Source of the DNA: Colwellia psychrerythraea
GTDB taxonomy: Bacteria > Pseudomonadota > Gammaproteobacteria > Enterobacterales > Alteromonadaceae
NCBI GenBank assembly: GCA_002163005.1
Contig: MAAF01000058.1
Location: 1 to 34,192 of the forward strand
Direction of reading: 5' to 3'
DNA length: 34,192 bases
Shown here: one piece after another, positions 26,277-34,192 of the stretch
Numbering within the stretch: the first letter of the stretch is position 1
How the letters are laid out: every line of letters begins with the position of its first letter
Notes under the pieces: model-generated
Seen by the model: only the letters and a program-made list of their open reading frames with translations
Told to the model about the DNA's origin: nothing
Databases searched by the model: none
Made by a program: the position numbers and the translations under genes

Positions 26277-26522
26277 ATGATTTATAAATATGATGGTAGA
26301 GGAGAGAAATGTCCTGTGCCTTTGGTTAAATTACGTTTATTACTAAAAAAAATGCAAGATGGTGATCAATGTATTATCACCATTGATGATATTGGCTCTA
26401 TTAATGATATTCCTAAATTGTTAGATAAACAGGGATATTCTTATCAAAAACAGTCTAATGATATTGGTATTGTCGAGATAAGTATAGAAAAGTCATACGA
26501 GCAGAAATTAAAGAATGGGTAG
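26277..26522 (+). CDS. TusA/SirA-family sulfurtransferase-like protein
   Basis: 81 residues, the family size. The N-terminal CPVP in GRGEKCPVPLVKLR carries the active-site Cys (C12). TusA-family proteins pass sulfur as a persulfide; which acceptor this paralogue serves is unknown, and it is shorter and more divergent than the canonical TusA of tRNA thiolation. The gene ends two bases before perM, so they are almost certainly one operon. The ribosome site is weak (TTTTAAG). Confidence 0.88.
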   Translation: MIYKYDGRGEKCPVPLVKLRLLLKKMQDGDQCIITIDDIGSINDIPKLLDKQGYSYQKQSNDIGIVEISIEKSYEQKLKNG

Positions 26523-26524
26523 TT

Positions 26525-27601
26525 ATGTTTAAGTTATTTAGTGATTGGTATACACGTAAGTTTTCAGATCCTCATGCGGTCACGTTAGTCGTTATTTTAG
26601 TCTGTATAGCATTATTTATTGCTTTATTTAGCAATTTACTGATGCCGGTATTTGTTGCAATAGCATTAGCTTTTTTGTTAGACCTTCCAGTTAACAAACT
26701 AATGCAAAGCTCAATGTCGCGTTCTAGTGCCACAGTAGTAGTTGTTGTTACTTTTCTAGGTTTTTCCTTATTAGCGGTTTTAGGGTTAATGCCTATTATT
26801 TGGAAGCAAAGCAGCAATTTATTGCAAGAAGTCCCTCATATGATCAGTCAAGGACAAGGTTATTTATTGACCTTGCCAGAGAAATACCCTGATTTTGTAC
26901 ATGTCTCGCAAATTGAAAGCTTTATTGTCATGGTTAATGATAATTTACTTGAATGGGGGCAGGTGGCCCTGAAAGCGTCATTAAACTCAATTTCCGATAT
27001 TGTAGCCTTAATGGTTTATTTGATTCTTGTTCCGCTAATGATATTTTTCTTTTTAAAAGATAAAACGGAGTTAATGAGCAGTATTGCGCATTTTTTACCT
27101 AAAGAACGCCGAATGGCAATTAAAGTGAGCCAAGAAATGAACCAACAAATTTTGAATTATATTCGCGGCAAAGTGATCGAAATAATTATTGTTGGAACGT
27201 CTACCACTATTGCTTTTATCTTTCTTGACTTGCAATATGCCTTATTATTGGGCGTTTTAGTTGGCTTGTCAGTACTCGTCCCTTATGTAGGTGCAACCGT
27301 TGTCACCTTACCTGTGCTATTAGTCGCTCTTTTTCAGTTCGGATTAAGTAGTGAGTTTGGTTACGTTATGCTTGCTTATGGCGTAATCCAAGCGATTGAT
27401 GGTAATGTTATTGTGCCTTTACTCTTCTCTGAAGCTGTTAATTTACACCCTGTGGTAATTATTATTGCGGTGATATTTTTTGGTGGTTTATGGGGTTTTT
27501 GGGGCATATTTTTTGCGATCCCTTTGGCAACCTTAGTGAAGGCTGTAATTAATGCTTGGCCATCAACTCCGGGATCTGACGGTATAAGTGAAGCCCTATA
27601 A
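26525..27601 (+). CDS. perM: AI-2E family transporter, PerM
   Basis: 358 residues with about eight hydrophobic segments: early ones at roughly 17-45 and 68-92, a central soluble stretch, then the conserved C-terminal group. Family features seen: [31 protein letters not shown] and [48 protein letters not shown]. The bepA-facing position is conserved with E. coli yfgO/perM. What it transports in this organism is unknown. Confidence 0.9.
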   Translation: MFKLFSDWYTRKFSDPHAVTLVVILVCIALFIALFSNLLMPVFVAIALAFLLDLPVNKLMQSSMSRSSATVVVVVTFLGFSLLAVLGLMPIIWKQSSNLLQEVPHMISQGQGYLLTLPEKYPDFVHVSQIESFIVMVNDNLLEWGQVALKASLNSISDIVALMVYLILVPLMIFFFLKDKTELMSSIAHFLPKERRMAIKVSQEMNQQILNYIRGKVIEIIIVGTSTTIAFIFLDLQYALLLGVLVGLSVLVPYVGATVVTLPVLLVALFQFGLSSEFGYVMLAYGVIQAIDGNVIVPLLFSEAVNLHPVVIIIAVIFFGGLWGFWGIFFAIPLATLVKAVINAWPSTPGSDGISEAL

Positions 27602-27627
27602 TTAAAAAGGTAGTGATAAGGAAGCGT

Positions 27628-28092
27628 ATGGAATTATTGTATACTCAAAGGCTGATACCAGCACATAAACGTATGGCGCTTATAGCTCATGATAATAAAA
27701 AATCAGACTTAATTGCTTGGGCACAGAAGCGAAGCGATGATTTAAAATACCACCATTTATTCGCCACAGGCACCACGGGGACTTTGTTAAGTTCGGCTAT
27801 AGGTTTACCGGTGAAGTGTTTGTTTTCAGGGCCTATGGGCGGTGATCAGCAGCTAGGGGCATTAATCGCAGAAGGTGAGATTGATGTGATGATTTTTTTC
27901 TGGGACCCGCTAGATGCTGTACCACATGATCCTGATGTGAAAGCGTTGTTAAGATTAGCAGCCGTATGGAATATCCCTATAGCGACTAATAAGTCTACTG
28001 CCAATTTTCTCATGGACTCTGAATTAATGACTCAGGAGAGCGCCATTGAAATTCCAGATTATGCGGCTTATTTAGTTAACCGTACGAAGTAG
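27628..28092 (+). CDS. mgsA: Methylglyoxal synthase MgsA
   Basis: 154 residues from the ATG at 27628, preceded by AAGGAAG and giving the N-terminus [22 protein letters not shown] as in E. coli MgsA (152 residues); the extension to 27613 is not needed. The enzyme turns dihydroxyacetone phosphate into methylglyoxal, a bypass of lower glycolysis under phosphate limitation. Seen: the catalytic His/Asp region [25 protein letters not shown] and [22 protein letters not shown]. It lies 26 bases after perM. Confidence 0.97.
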   Translation: MELLYTQRLIPAHKRMALIAHDNKKSDLIAWAQKRSDDLKYHHLFATGTTGTLLSSAIGLPVKCLFSGPMGGDQQLGALIAEGEIDVMIFFWDPLDAVPHDPDVKALLRLAAVWNIPIATNKSTANFLMDSELMTQESAIEIPDYAAYLVNRTK

Positions 28093-28132
28093 TCTAAACT
28101 TGGGATAAATAGTTTTACTCATTTGTACATTA

Positions 28133-28172
28133 AAAAAGCCCTGAGTTAATATTATTTAGCTCAGGACTTTTT
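28133..28172. terminator. Bidirectional terminator between mgsA and bcp
   Basis: AAAAAG-C-CCTGAG (28133-28145) pairs with CTCAGG-A-CTTTTT (28160-28172) with one mismatch. T runs occur on both strands, between convergent genes. Confidence 0.88.
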
Positions 28173-28210
28173 ATTTATAGTATTAATTATTGCTATGATA
28201 TTTGAGTAAG

Positions 28211-28687
28211 TTATTTATTTAACTCGTTTAAAACAGCTAGCACTACATCATGATGCTCTTTAGTTTTAAACTTATTAAAAACATGGCTTATCTTTCCATC
28301 AATGCCAATTAAAAAACTCAAGCGATGAATACCATCATATTCTTTACCCATAAACTTCTTTAGCCCCCAAACACCAAACTGATCAGCTACTTGATGATCA
28401 ACATCAGATAACAATGAGAAGTTTAGTTCATCACGTTGGCAGAATTTAATTAAACGTTTTACTTCGTCAGGACTAATACCAAAAACAACCGTATTTAATT
28501 CATTAAGCTCGGCTTTAATATCACGTAAACCTTGGGCTTGTACAGTACAACCGGGTGTCATTGCTTTAGGATAAAAGTAGATTAATACTTGCTTTTTACC
28601 GATATAATCAGCTAATGATACTGACTCATCATTTTCATTGTTTAGGGTAAATAGTGGTGCGGTATCACCAACGTTTAGAGTATTCAT
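28211..28687 (-). CDS. bcp: Thiol peroxidase Bcp (PrxQ-type peroxiredoxin)
   Basis: 158 residues, close to E. coli Bcp (156). It reduces peroxides with a peroxidatic Cys (C47 in MTPGCTVQAQGL). The resolving Cys that E. coli Bcp has five residues later is Gln here; instead C83 is present in LIKFCQRDE, the position used by PrxQ proteins with the resolving Cys in helix 3. DGIHRLSFLIGIDGKI and the HHDVV tail are typical. The gene lies 304 bases downstream of gcvR, unlike the tight pair in E. coli. Confidence 0.95.
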   Translation of the reverse strand: MNTLNVGDTAPLFTLNNENDESVSLADYIGKKQVLIYFYPKAMTPGCTVQAQGLRDIKAELNELNTVVFGISPDEVKRLIKFCQRDELNFSLLSDVDHQVADQFGVWGLKKFMGKEYDGIHRLSFLIGIDGKISHVFNKFKTKEHHDVVLAVLNELNK

Positions 28688-28991
28688 AATATAGTCACTT
28701 CTATTTGTTTTTAAAGTTATTTTCTAGGGGCTGTTGATCTTTCGAAATTACTTTACAGCAGCTCGTTTGATAGGTAGTCAAGGCAGAGTAACATGAAGTG
28801 GTGTGGCTACATAAATGTGCAATAATGCAGTTTACCTTTCAAAAAAATGCTGGCCTTTGGGTTTATTTAGCGTGACTTTACTCATTGTCGCTCGTTTTTT
28901 AGATAAAATAACTATGCTACAAAACTCGCGCCGCGATTAAAGCCGCTTTAAATTGAATAAATTTTAATCCTGAATGATAAACAGTCTCTCA
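28688..28991. other. Gene-free gap between gcvR and bcp
   Basis: 304 bases without a credible reading frame. It includes a bcp promoter by necessity. AAATAACTATG near 28907 echoes the ATAGAATAACTAT core of the family-2 element, but no inverted ends are visible, so I do not call it a copy. Confidence 0.4.
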
Positions 28992-29519
28992 TTATAATAA
29001 ATTAGTATTCGCTTTTTTGATAAAACCTTGTACGCCGGTTTGCTGACAGAGTTCTAGAAAATCATACTCTAGCTCATCAATACTAATTTTTTCAGTTAAA
29101 GCAAATAATATGTTGGCGCTCATATGATTGGTTTTAGGATCTATTTCTGATTTTAACGAAGAAATGTCGATTTTACGAGTGGCAAAAAAGGCGGTCATTG
29201 CTTTTAGAATACCAGGTTGGTCTATGCCAGAATACTCAGCTTGGTAATGTTTTACTAAGTCAAAGGTTCTGTGACCAGATGTGCGCTTCATCATAGTGAT
29301 TAGATCTAAAGTATGAGCGAGCTTTGGAATCTTAACTTCAATCTTATTAATCGCTCTAGTATCACCGGTAAGCAGCATAATGAAAGTAAATTCAGAGCCA
29401 AAAATAGCCATTCGGCTATCTAATATATTACATTCGCATTCACTTGCTAATTTAGTCAATTCACTAACACAACCAGTTCTGTCAGATCCCATCGCTGTTA
29501 GTACTAAATATTGTGACAT
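28992..29519 (-). CDS. gcvR: Glycine cleavage system transcriptional repressor GcvR (ACT-domain protein)
   Basis: 175 residues made of two ACT domains (about 1-80 and 90-170): YLVLTAMGSDRTGCVSELTKLA and YQAEYSGIDQPGILKAMTAFFA. GcvR binds GcvA and blocks activation of the gcv operon when glycine is low. E. coli gcvR is upstream of bcp on the same strand, as here. No other start is competitive. Confidence 0.9.
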   Translation of the reverse strand: MSQYLVLTAMGSDRTGCVSELTKLASECECNILDSRMAIFGSEFTFIMLLTGDTRAINKIEVKIPKLAHTLDLITMMKRTSGHRTFDLVKHYQAEYSGIDQPGILKAMTAFFATRKIDISSLKSEIDPKTNHMSANILFALTEKISIDELEYDFLELCQQTGVQGFIKKANTNLL

Positions 29520-29648
29520 TCATTAAGCCTAAGTTGTCAAGAAAGGCGCATTGTAACTGATCAGGGTAAAAGTTGGAATCATCTTACATTTTTGTGGTCA
29601 TATACCTTGTGTTTGTAAAATCAGGCAAGTACCATGGGGCGCAATAAT

Positions 29649-29913
29649 ATACCAAACGGATTAATTTATTGGTCAGCTTAGAGCTACATCAGCGAGCTTA
29701 AAACAAGCGAAATGAGTTAAACATAGTTATTCTATCTTTAATTCATTTCGTGATGTTATCAGTTTGCTAATGAGCTCCCAATGGGCGAGTTTAAAAGGCT
29801 CACATGCTGCGTTATTGATTTTGACAATAGAATAACTATTCACTTCAATCAATGCCTTGCCTCTAAGCCTTTTAATTCTCGCTAAGTGATCAATAAATTA
29901 GTCCGATTGGTAT
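29649..29913. repeat. Family-2 inverted-repeat element (complete copy)
   Basis: 265-bp non-coding element with terminal inverted repeats of 27 bases (29649-29675 and 29887-29913) that match at 24 positions; the outer end reads ATACCAA. Internal pairs: CGAAATGAGTTAAA (29708-29721) with TTTAATTCATTTCG (29737-29750), one mismatch, and ATAGTTATTCTAT (29723-29735) with ATAGAATAACTAT (29827-29839), perfect. The right half contains ATTGATTTTGA, TCAATCAATGCCTTGCC and TTTTAATTCTCGCT, modules shared with family 1. Its first 143 bases recur at 34051-34192. No coding capacity; it looks like a MITE. Confidence 0.85.
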
Positions 29914-30002
29914 TAACCTGTCTTATATCAAATTTTTTTTAGTATTTTTTAGTGAGCTTAGTTGGGTTTTGAATATCAATAACCTAAGCCACAGGAGTTT
30001 TA

Positions 30003-31172
30003 ATGAGTTGTAGAGCGTTTTATTTATCACTGTTAGCCTTGTCAATAACAGCTTGTGGTTCTGTTAACAATAAACAAGCAGAAGGTAGTTTTGATTATCA
30101 GCATAAGCTTGAAGCTAACGAGCTTGTGATTCCCGCCAATTTGGATAAACCAAAACAAGCGAATGACTTTTTTGTTACCAATAAAATAAATCACCAAGGT
30201 CCTATTGGTGAAGATATGGATATTAGAGCCCCTTCATTGGTTATGCCTGTTGCTGCATCTTCACGTGTTGTTGAAGAGTCTGGTATCGCTATTATTTGGT
30301 TTGATAAAGTTTTAGAAGATAAAGATTTATTGGCGTTTATCGAAAATGTTGTCAAAGAAAAATTAGCAGAAGATCAAGTTACCTATAATTATATTGAAGA
30401 AGACACAGAAGTTACCTTAGGCAAGGTTACTGAAGGAGCAACTAGTTTAAAAGAAACTAGCATTAAGCGAGAAGGTATTAAAACGGCGATTATTGAGTCT
30501 GATTGGTATCATAATGAAGTTGATGTTGGTTGGATTTTTACTGATATCCAGTTTTCAAAGAGCGTGCGCTTTCGTTTTCAATTGTTAGCAAAATCACATG
30601 GTCGTAGTGTTTCATTACGCGTTTCATTAGTTGATTTTTTACAGACAGATGAAAAAGGTGGCAGTAAAACAATGGACCCTATTGATAAGCAAAGATCCGA
30701 AAAAGCTATGCTTAATGAGCTCATTGCTGCAGTTGATTATAACTACCGTCTTCAACAACGTGCTGATCGTTTAACTCGTGCGAATCAAAAGTTAGTGACA
30801 ATAGGTAAGAATATTGAAGAAGAAAAAGCCTATGTTGTTGAAATGGGCTTAGAAGACCTATGGGGTAATATGCCGTTGTTCTTTGAAAAGCATGGTTTTA
30901 CCATTACTGACCTAAATGAAGATAAAAAGATTTACTATGTAGAATTTGTTAAACCTGAAACGAGTGTTTGGGACAGTATCTGGGGTGATGATGTACCCGT
31001 TATTGATGTTAGTGATGCCCAGTACCAATTTGTATTGGGGACTCTAGATGAGCTTAACCAGAAAACCTCAGTAACTATTTATGATGCTGATGGCGAGCCA
31101 TTGACTTTAGAAGCACTTGAACGGATCTTCCCAGTTATAGAAAAGGGACTATCGTTTAGAGACGTTTTCTAA
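30003..31172 (+). CDS. bamC: Outer-membrane assembly lipoprotein BamC
   Basis: 389 residues. The signal peptide ends in lipobox ITAC (Cys 18). A long N-terminal extended region (about 19-90) is followed by two helix-grip domains, matching BamC, an accessory lipoprotein of the BAM beta-barrel insertion complex. Recognised from IRAPSLVMPVAASSRVVEE, WYHNEVDVGWIFTDIQFSKSVRFRFQL and VEMGLEDLWGNMPLFFEKHGF. CAGGAG lies before the ATG. In E. coli the upstream partner is dapA; here the upstream gap holds a repeat element and no gene. It ends with a strong terminator. Confidence 0.9.
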   Translation: MSCRAFYLSLLALSITACGSVNNKQAEGSFDYQHKLEANELVIPANLDKPKQANDFFVTNKINHQGPIGEDMDIRAPSLVMPVAASSRVVEESGIAIIWFDKVLEDKDLLAFIENVVKEKLAEDQVTYNYIEEDTEVTLGKVTEGATSLKETSIKREGIKTAIIESDWYHNEVDVGWIFTDIQFSKSVRFRFQLLAKSHGRSVSLRVSLVDFLQTDEKGGSKTMDPIDKQRSEKAMLNELIAAVDYNYRLQQRADRLTRANQKLVTIGKNIEEEKAYVVEMGLEDLWGNMPLFFEKHGFTITDLNEDKKIYYVEFVKPETSVWDSIWGDDVPVIDVSDAQYQFVLGTLDELNQKTSVTIYDADGEPLTLEALERIFPVIEKGLSFRDVF

Positions 31173-31221
31173 CAATAGCTTTAACGAAGTCATTATGAAG
31201 TAGTCATAACGTTACTTTACC

Positions 31222-31260
31222 GACATAAAAAAACTCCACTAGTTGGAGTTTTTTTATGTC
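31222..31260. terminator. Strong bidirectional terminator after bamC
   Basis: A perfect 17-bp stem: GACATAAAAAAACTCCA (31222-31238) pairs with TGGAGTTTTTTTATGTC (31244-31260), loop CTAGT. The A/T runs work in either direction, toward bamC or the minus-strand group. Confidence 0.93.
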
Positions 31261-31302
31261 TTAAATCTTATTTTTAAACTAGTTTTAAATTCGTGCTTTA
31301 AG

Positions 31303-31491
31303 TTAGGGCTTGTTTTTCTCGATAGATTTCATTTTATGCGTACTTTTGTGTGTTCTTGGCAGTGTTTCTTCTCGGTCGTTTAAACTTTTATTACGCATCT
31401 TTTGTTTCGAGCTTTTTTGAAATGTACTCAAATTTCCTATGATAATAACGACTGTTATCACTATTATAAAAATAGCTAACCAATTATCCAT
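31303..31491 (-). CDS. Small single-pass membrane protein (DUF2897-like)
   Basis: 62 residues: one N-terminal membrane segment (about 4-21, LAIFIIVITVVIIIG) then a basic, hydrophilic tail. AGAGG precedes the ATG at a good distance, and the gene follows the M15 peptidase gene by 45 bases on the same strand, so it is probably real. Shape and size resemble DUF2897 proteins of Alteromonadales, but I cannot confirm the family. Function unknown. Confidence 0.6.
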   Translation of the reverse strand: MDNWLAIFIIVITVVIIIGNLSTFQKSSKQKMRNKSLNDREETLPRTHKSTHKMKSIEKNKP

Positions 31492-31536
31492 TGGAGTGCC
31501 TCTTGGTAAGTTTGCAAAATTAATATTCTAGGATGA

Positions 31537-32259
31537 TTATTCAGGCAGTATAACATTGCTTGGAGCGATACAAACATTGTTAATATACCGTTTTGCTATG
31601 TCATCTAGGTTTTCAATAATGACACTCTTGCCTAAGATAGTGCTGTTATTTAGTGTTTGTGTTAATAATTCAATATCAAAAGCTTGCTGGTACTGCTGAG
31701 CTAACGGCAGATAAGATATATGCCAGGGCTCCTTGGCAACACCACCTTGGAAGCTCGCATAGGGGAAATAAAAGCCAAACTGGTGCGCGTGTTGAATAAG
31801 CCACGCAGATAACTTTGCTAATGGCCCTTGGTCACTATATTCCCATGGCTCAAGTTGTAGTTGATAATTCTTAGTTAATAAATTTGGCGCATAAACATCA
31901 ATATCACAGCCCCAGTGGTGTCTACTTGCACCGGGTAGCGCGGAATAAAGTAAAATACTGTGGGCTAATTCAAGTGGAGATAAATACGCTGGAGAAACCA
32001 CTTCTCCAGCGCTATTCTTAATCGGTGTTTTCCCTGAAAATTTGTTATTCCATAACATAAGTTGCCGATCAAAAGATCTAAAGCCACTAGCAATCGTTAA
32101 CTCAATAGCATCGGCTTTAGCTGCGCTTACCATCATATCAAAGGCGCTTTTCATTTTTTTATGAATAGCAACTCGCTCACTCATATAGCAGAGATGACCT
32201 TCGTTTTGACCCAATAATTGAGCCGGATTTATACTATTGATGTGGTTGCTACTCTGCAT
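31537..32259 (-). CDS. M15 family D-alanyl-D-alanine carboxypeptidase-like metallopeptidase
   Basis: 240 residues. The M15 (VanY-type) zinc motifs are visible: IASGFRSFDRQLMLW, PGASRHHWGCDIDVYAP with the His and Asp ligands, and EPWHISYLP with the third His. Such enzymes trim peptidoglycan stem peptides. No clear signal peptide is present at the chosen ATG, which is unusual for a periplasmic enzyme, so a cytoplasmic recycling role or another export route is possible. It begins 20 bases after dapE, so co-transcription is likely. Confidence 0.85.
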   Translation of the reverse strand: MQSSNHINSINPAQLLGQNEGHLCYMSERVAIHKKMKSAFDMMVSAAKADAIELTIASGFRSFDRQLMLWNNKFSGKTPIKNSAGEVVSPAYLSPLELAHSILLYSALPGASRHHWGCDIDVYAPNLLTKNYQLQLEPWEYSDQGPLAKLSAWLIQHAHQFGFYFPYASFQGGVAKEPWHISYLPLAQQYQQAFDIELLTQTLNNSTILGKSVIIENLDDIAKRYINNVCIAPSNVILPE

Positions 32260-32279
32260 TGTTTAATAAAGCCTTTTAA

Positions 32280-33479
32280 CTAATTAATCTTTTTATGCGT
32301 GCATAAAACATTAACTAAACAATGATAGTAAATATCAACGAGCTTTTCTAAATCTTCACAAGAAACCGACTCATTTACTTGATGAATAGTGGCGTTACAT
32401 GGTCCAAGCTCGATAACTTGTGCTCCCGTTGGTGCGATAAATCGACCATCGGAGGTACCACCTGAAGTTGAAAGTTGAGTTTCCTTACCCGTAACCGAAA
32501 GTATTGCTTGGCTAACGGCGTTTAAAAAACCGTGCTTTGATTCAACATGCTCTGTGATAAATGGCTTACCATTGAAAGTCCACTTGATATCATAATCAAG
32601 TTGATGTTTATCAAGGATAGATTCAACTTGTTCAACAATGATTTGGTCCGTTAATTCTGTGCTGTAACGTAAATTAAATAAGGCATTGATATGACCAGGG
32701 ACGACATTAGTTGCACCAGTGCCTGCATTAAGATTAGACAACTGAAAACTGGTTGCAGGGAAATAATCATTACCATGATCCCATTGCACCTGACTTAACT
32801 CTGTTAATGCTGGCATAGCTAAGTGAATTGGATTTCTCACATGATCAGGGTAGGCAACATGGCCTTGTTTACCTTTAATATCTACTTCAGCAGAAATAGA
32901 ACCGCGGCGACCATTTTTTACGATATCTCCTACAGTGTCAGTACTTGAAGGCTCACCAACTATACAATAAGTGATTTTTTCATTACGCGCTTCTAAGGTA
33001 TCAATAACTCTAGTGGTGCCATTGATAAATGGTCCTTCCTCATCACTTGTTATTAAATAAGCAATTGAACCTTGGTGATCAGGGTGGTCTTGAACAAAAC
33101 GTTCTGTTGCCACTATCATTGCCGCTAGACTACCTTTCATGTCTGCTGCGCCTCGACCATATAACATACCGTCAATAATCGTAGGCTCAAATGGCGGTGT
33201 GTTCCATAATTCAAGGTTACCTGCCGGTACTACATCGGTGTGGCCAGCAAAACATAAAACTAAATCATCTTCTTTATTTGCATTAGTGCTGTCACGACGA
33301 GACCAAAGGTTTGTGGTATCAGCAAAAATCATGCTTTCATTAGTAAACCCGAGTTTTGCTAACCGTTGTGACATCAGTTTTTGACAACCAGCATCTTCGG
33401 GGGTAACAGAGGCTCTAGCTAAAAGGTCTATTGCCAGCTCAATAACAGCGCTTTGATTTTTTTGTTCGATTTGACTCAC
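32280..33479 (-). CDS. dapE: Succinyl-diaminopimelate desuccinylase DapE
   Basis: 399 residues, about 20 longer than E. coli DapE. It hydrolyses N-succinyl-L,L-diaminopimelate in the lysine/peptidoglycan pathway, using two zinc ions. Seen: [11 protein letters not shown] (His ligand and catalytic Asp), [26 protein letters not shown] (catalytic Glu), VGEPSSTD and [12 protein letters not shown]. The start is GTG (33477-33479), giving MSQIEQKN before the conserved [22 protein letters not shown]. It lies 46 bases after the ArsC-family gene, the usual order. Confidence 0.96.
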   Translation of the reverse strand: MSQIEQKNQSAVIELAIDLLARASVTPEDAGCQKLMSQRLAKLGFTNESMIFADTTNLWSRRDSTNANKEDDLVLCFAGHTDVVPAGNLELWNTPPFEPTIIDGMLYGRGAADMKGSLAAMIVATERFVQDHPDHQGSIAYLITSDEEGPFINGTTRVIDTLEARNEKITYCIVGEPSSTDTVGDIVKNGRRGSISAEVDIKGKQGHVAYPDHVRNPIHLAMPALTELSQVQWDHGNDYFPATSFQLSNLNAGTGATNVVPGHINALFNLRYSTELTDQIIVEQVESILDKHQLDYDIKWTFNGKPFITEHVESKHGFLNAVSQAILSVTGKETQLSTSGGTSDGRFIAPTGAQVIELGPCNATIHQVNESVSCEDLEKLVDIYYHCLVNVLCTHKKIN

Positions 33480-33525
33480 AAGGGTTACCCTTACTTAATT
33501 TTTGATGATGTGGTTTATTTTATAT

Positions 33526-33876
33526 TTATTTGTTTGCGAAAAGTGTTTGGTACTGATCAACTTTAAAACCGAGGTTAAGTTCACCATTCAATGGCAACAG
33601 AGGTCTTTTCAGTAAGGTGGGTTGCTCAAGTACCGCAGCAAACATTATTTCATCTGTTAAGTTATTCTTTATCTCATCAGATAGGTTACGAAATGTTGTA
33701 CTACGTTTGTTTAATAATAATGACCAATCACTTTGGTTGACAAATTCTGTTAACAATTCGGCCGTTAATGGTTGCTTTTTAAAATCATATAGTTGATGAG
33801 CAATGTTATTTGCTTCAAGCCATTTAGTGGCTTTTTTCACAGTATCACAATTTTTTATGCCGTATAAGGTGATCAT
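33526..33876 (-). CDS. ArsC/Spx-family thioredoxin-fold protein, YffB-like
   Basis: 116 residues. N-terminal YGIKNCDTVKKATKWLE with one Cys at the CxxT-like position, then the Arg-containing NKRSTTFRNLSDE and KRPLLPLNGELNLGFKVDQY typical of YffB. In E. coli yffB precedes dapE, as here. YffB resembles glutathione-dependent thiol reductases; it probably does not reduce arsenate. ATG start at 33876. Confidence 0.9.
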   Translation of the reverse strand: MITLYGIKNCDTVKKATKWLEANNIAHQLYDFKKQPLTAELLTEFVNQSDWSLLLNKRSTTFRNLSDEIKNNLTDEIMFAAVLEQPTLLKRPLLPLNGELNLGFKVDQYQTLFANK

Positions 33877-33903
33877 AGTATTCCTGTATGAATGTTATTT
33901 AAT

Positions 33904-33962
33904 ATTTGAATGGTAACGGATATATACCCAAACCACTTGAAGATGCAGGTAGCTTGGGTATA
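33904..33962. repeat. Solo repeat ends: family-3 end joined to a family-1 end-only hairpin
   Basis: TTTGAATGGTAACGGATATA (33905-33924) matches the family-3 end at 26170-26189. It runs into a 40-bp hairpin (33923-33962) bounded by TATACCCAA and TTGGGTATA, whose interior ACTTGAAGATGCA matches the arm of 9685-9997. It looks like an internal deletion derivative of family 1. Confidence 0.65.
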
Positions 33963-34050
33963 AGTTTGACTTTATATTACCAGATATTGATTAGCCATAG
34001 TGCTTCAATCGCTTCACTCATAAATTATTATTTAATAAGAATATAGTATT

Positions 34051-34192
34051 ATACCAATTTGATTAAATTTCTTCCCGACTCAGAGCTACATTAGTGAGCT
34101 TAGAACAAACAAAATTTGTTAAACATAGTTATTCTATATTTCATTAATTTTTTGATGTTATCAGTTTACTAATGAGCTCCCAAGGGCGAGTT
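34051..34192. repeat. Family-2 element, second copy, cut by the window end
   Basis: The 142 bases align along their length with 29649-29791, from ATACCAA to GGGCGAGTT. Shared blocks include AGAGCTACAT, TTAAACATAGTTATTCTAT and AATGAGCTCCCAA. The arms of the local hairpin differ from the first copy but stay partly complementary. The right half lies outside the window. Confidence 0.85.

Noticed and set aside
28688..28991. Another MITE copy between gcvR and bcp
   Set aside because: No inverted ends and only an 11-base resemblance to the family-2 core.

Overview
The window looks like the chromosome of an AT-rich marine gammaproteobacterium, most likely in the order Alteromonadales and near Colwellia/Thalassotalea. 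This is inferred from gene content and order: purN-purM next to DUF2066-hda, a bepA/arsC/DUF2069 string facing tusA-like-perM-mgsA, gcvR-bcp beside bamC, and a yffB-dapE group. It also rests on protein resemblance I recognise by eye; no search was run.

Region 1 (1-4685) is the accessory part and the most interesting. It looks like a divergent functional-amyloid locus related to the Fap system of Pseudomonas. It holds the 3' end of a large Asp/Asn/Ser repeat protein, built from a perfect 294-bp higher-order repeat, then a small secreted protein, a secreted C39-type cysteine peptidase (FapD-like) and a second small secreted protein (FapE-like). A coiled-coil plus beta-barrel outer-membrane protein (FapF-like) is encoded convergently on the other strand. 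The repeat protein and both small proteins end in the same pattern, Q-N-x3-N-x-[IL]-x-Q. Both small proteins also carry a double-glycine-like site after the signal peptide, which makes them candidate substrates of the C39 peptidase. The likely division of labour is export through the FapF-like pore, processing by the peptidase, and surface fibres made from the repeat and QN-module proteins.

Region 2 (5254-20957) is mostly housekeeping: a membrane-anchored single-chain glutamate-synthase-like flavoprotein, rlmJ, ybiT, ygiQ, a DUF885 lipoprotein, a LexA-controlled sulA, a DUF3108 protein, purN, purM, a DUF2066 protein and hda. Two mosaic palindromic repeats lie in it (9685-9997 and about 15644-15869).

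Region 3 (20992-34192) has a five-gene minus-strand string (a gene of unknown function, bepA, arsC-like, DUF2069, and a HELAH-motif lipoprotein), a plus-strand tusA-like-perM-mgsA operon, bcp and gcvR. A 265-bp inverted-repeat element and bamC follow, then a minus-strand group: yffB-like, dapE, an M15 peptidase and a small membrane protein. dapA, which lies between gcvR and bamC in E. coli, is not there; the inverted-repeat element occupies that gap. A second copy of this element runs off the right end of the window. Strong hairpin terminators separate most transcription units.
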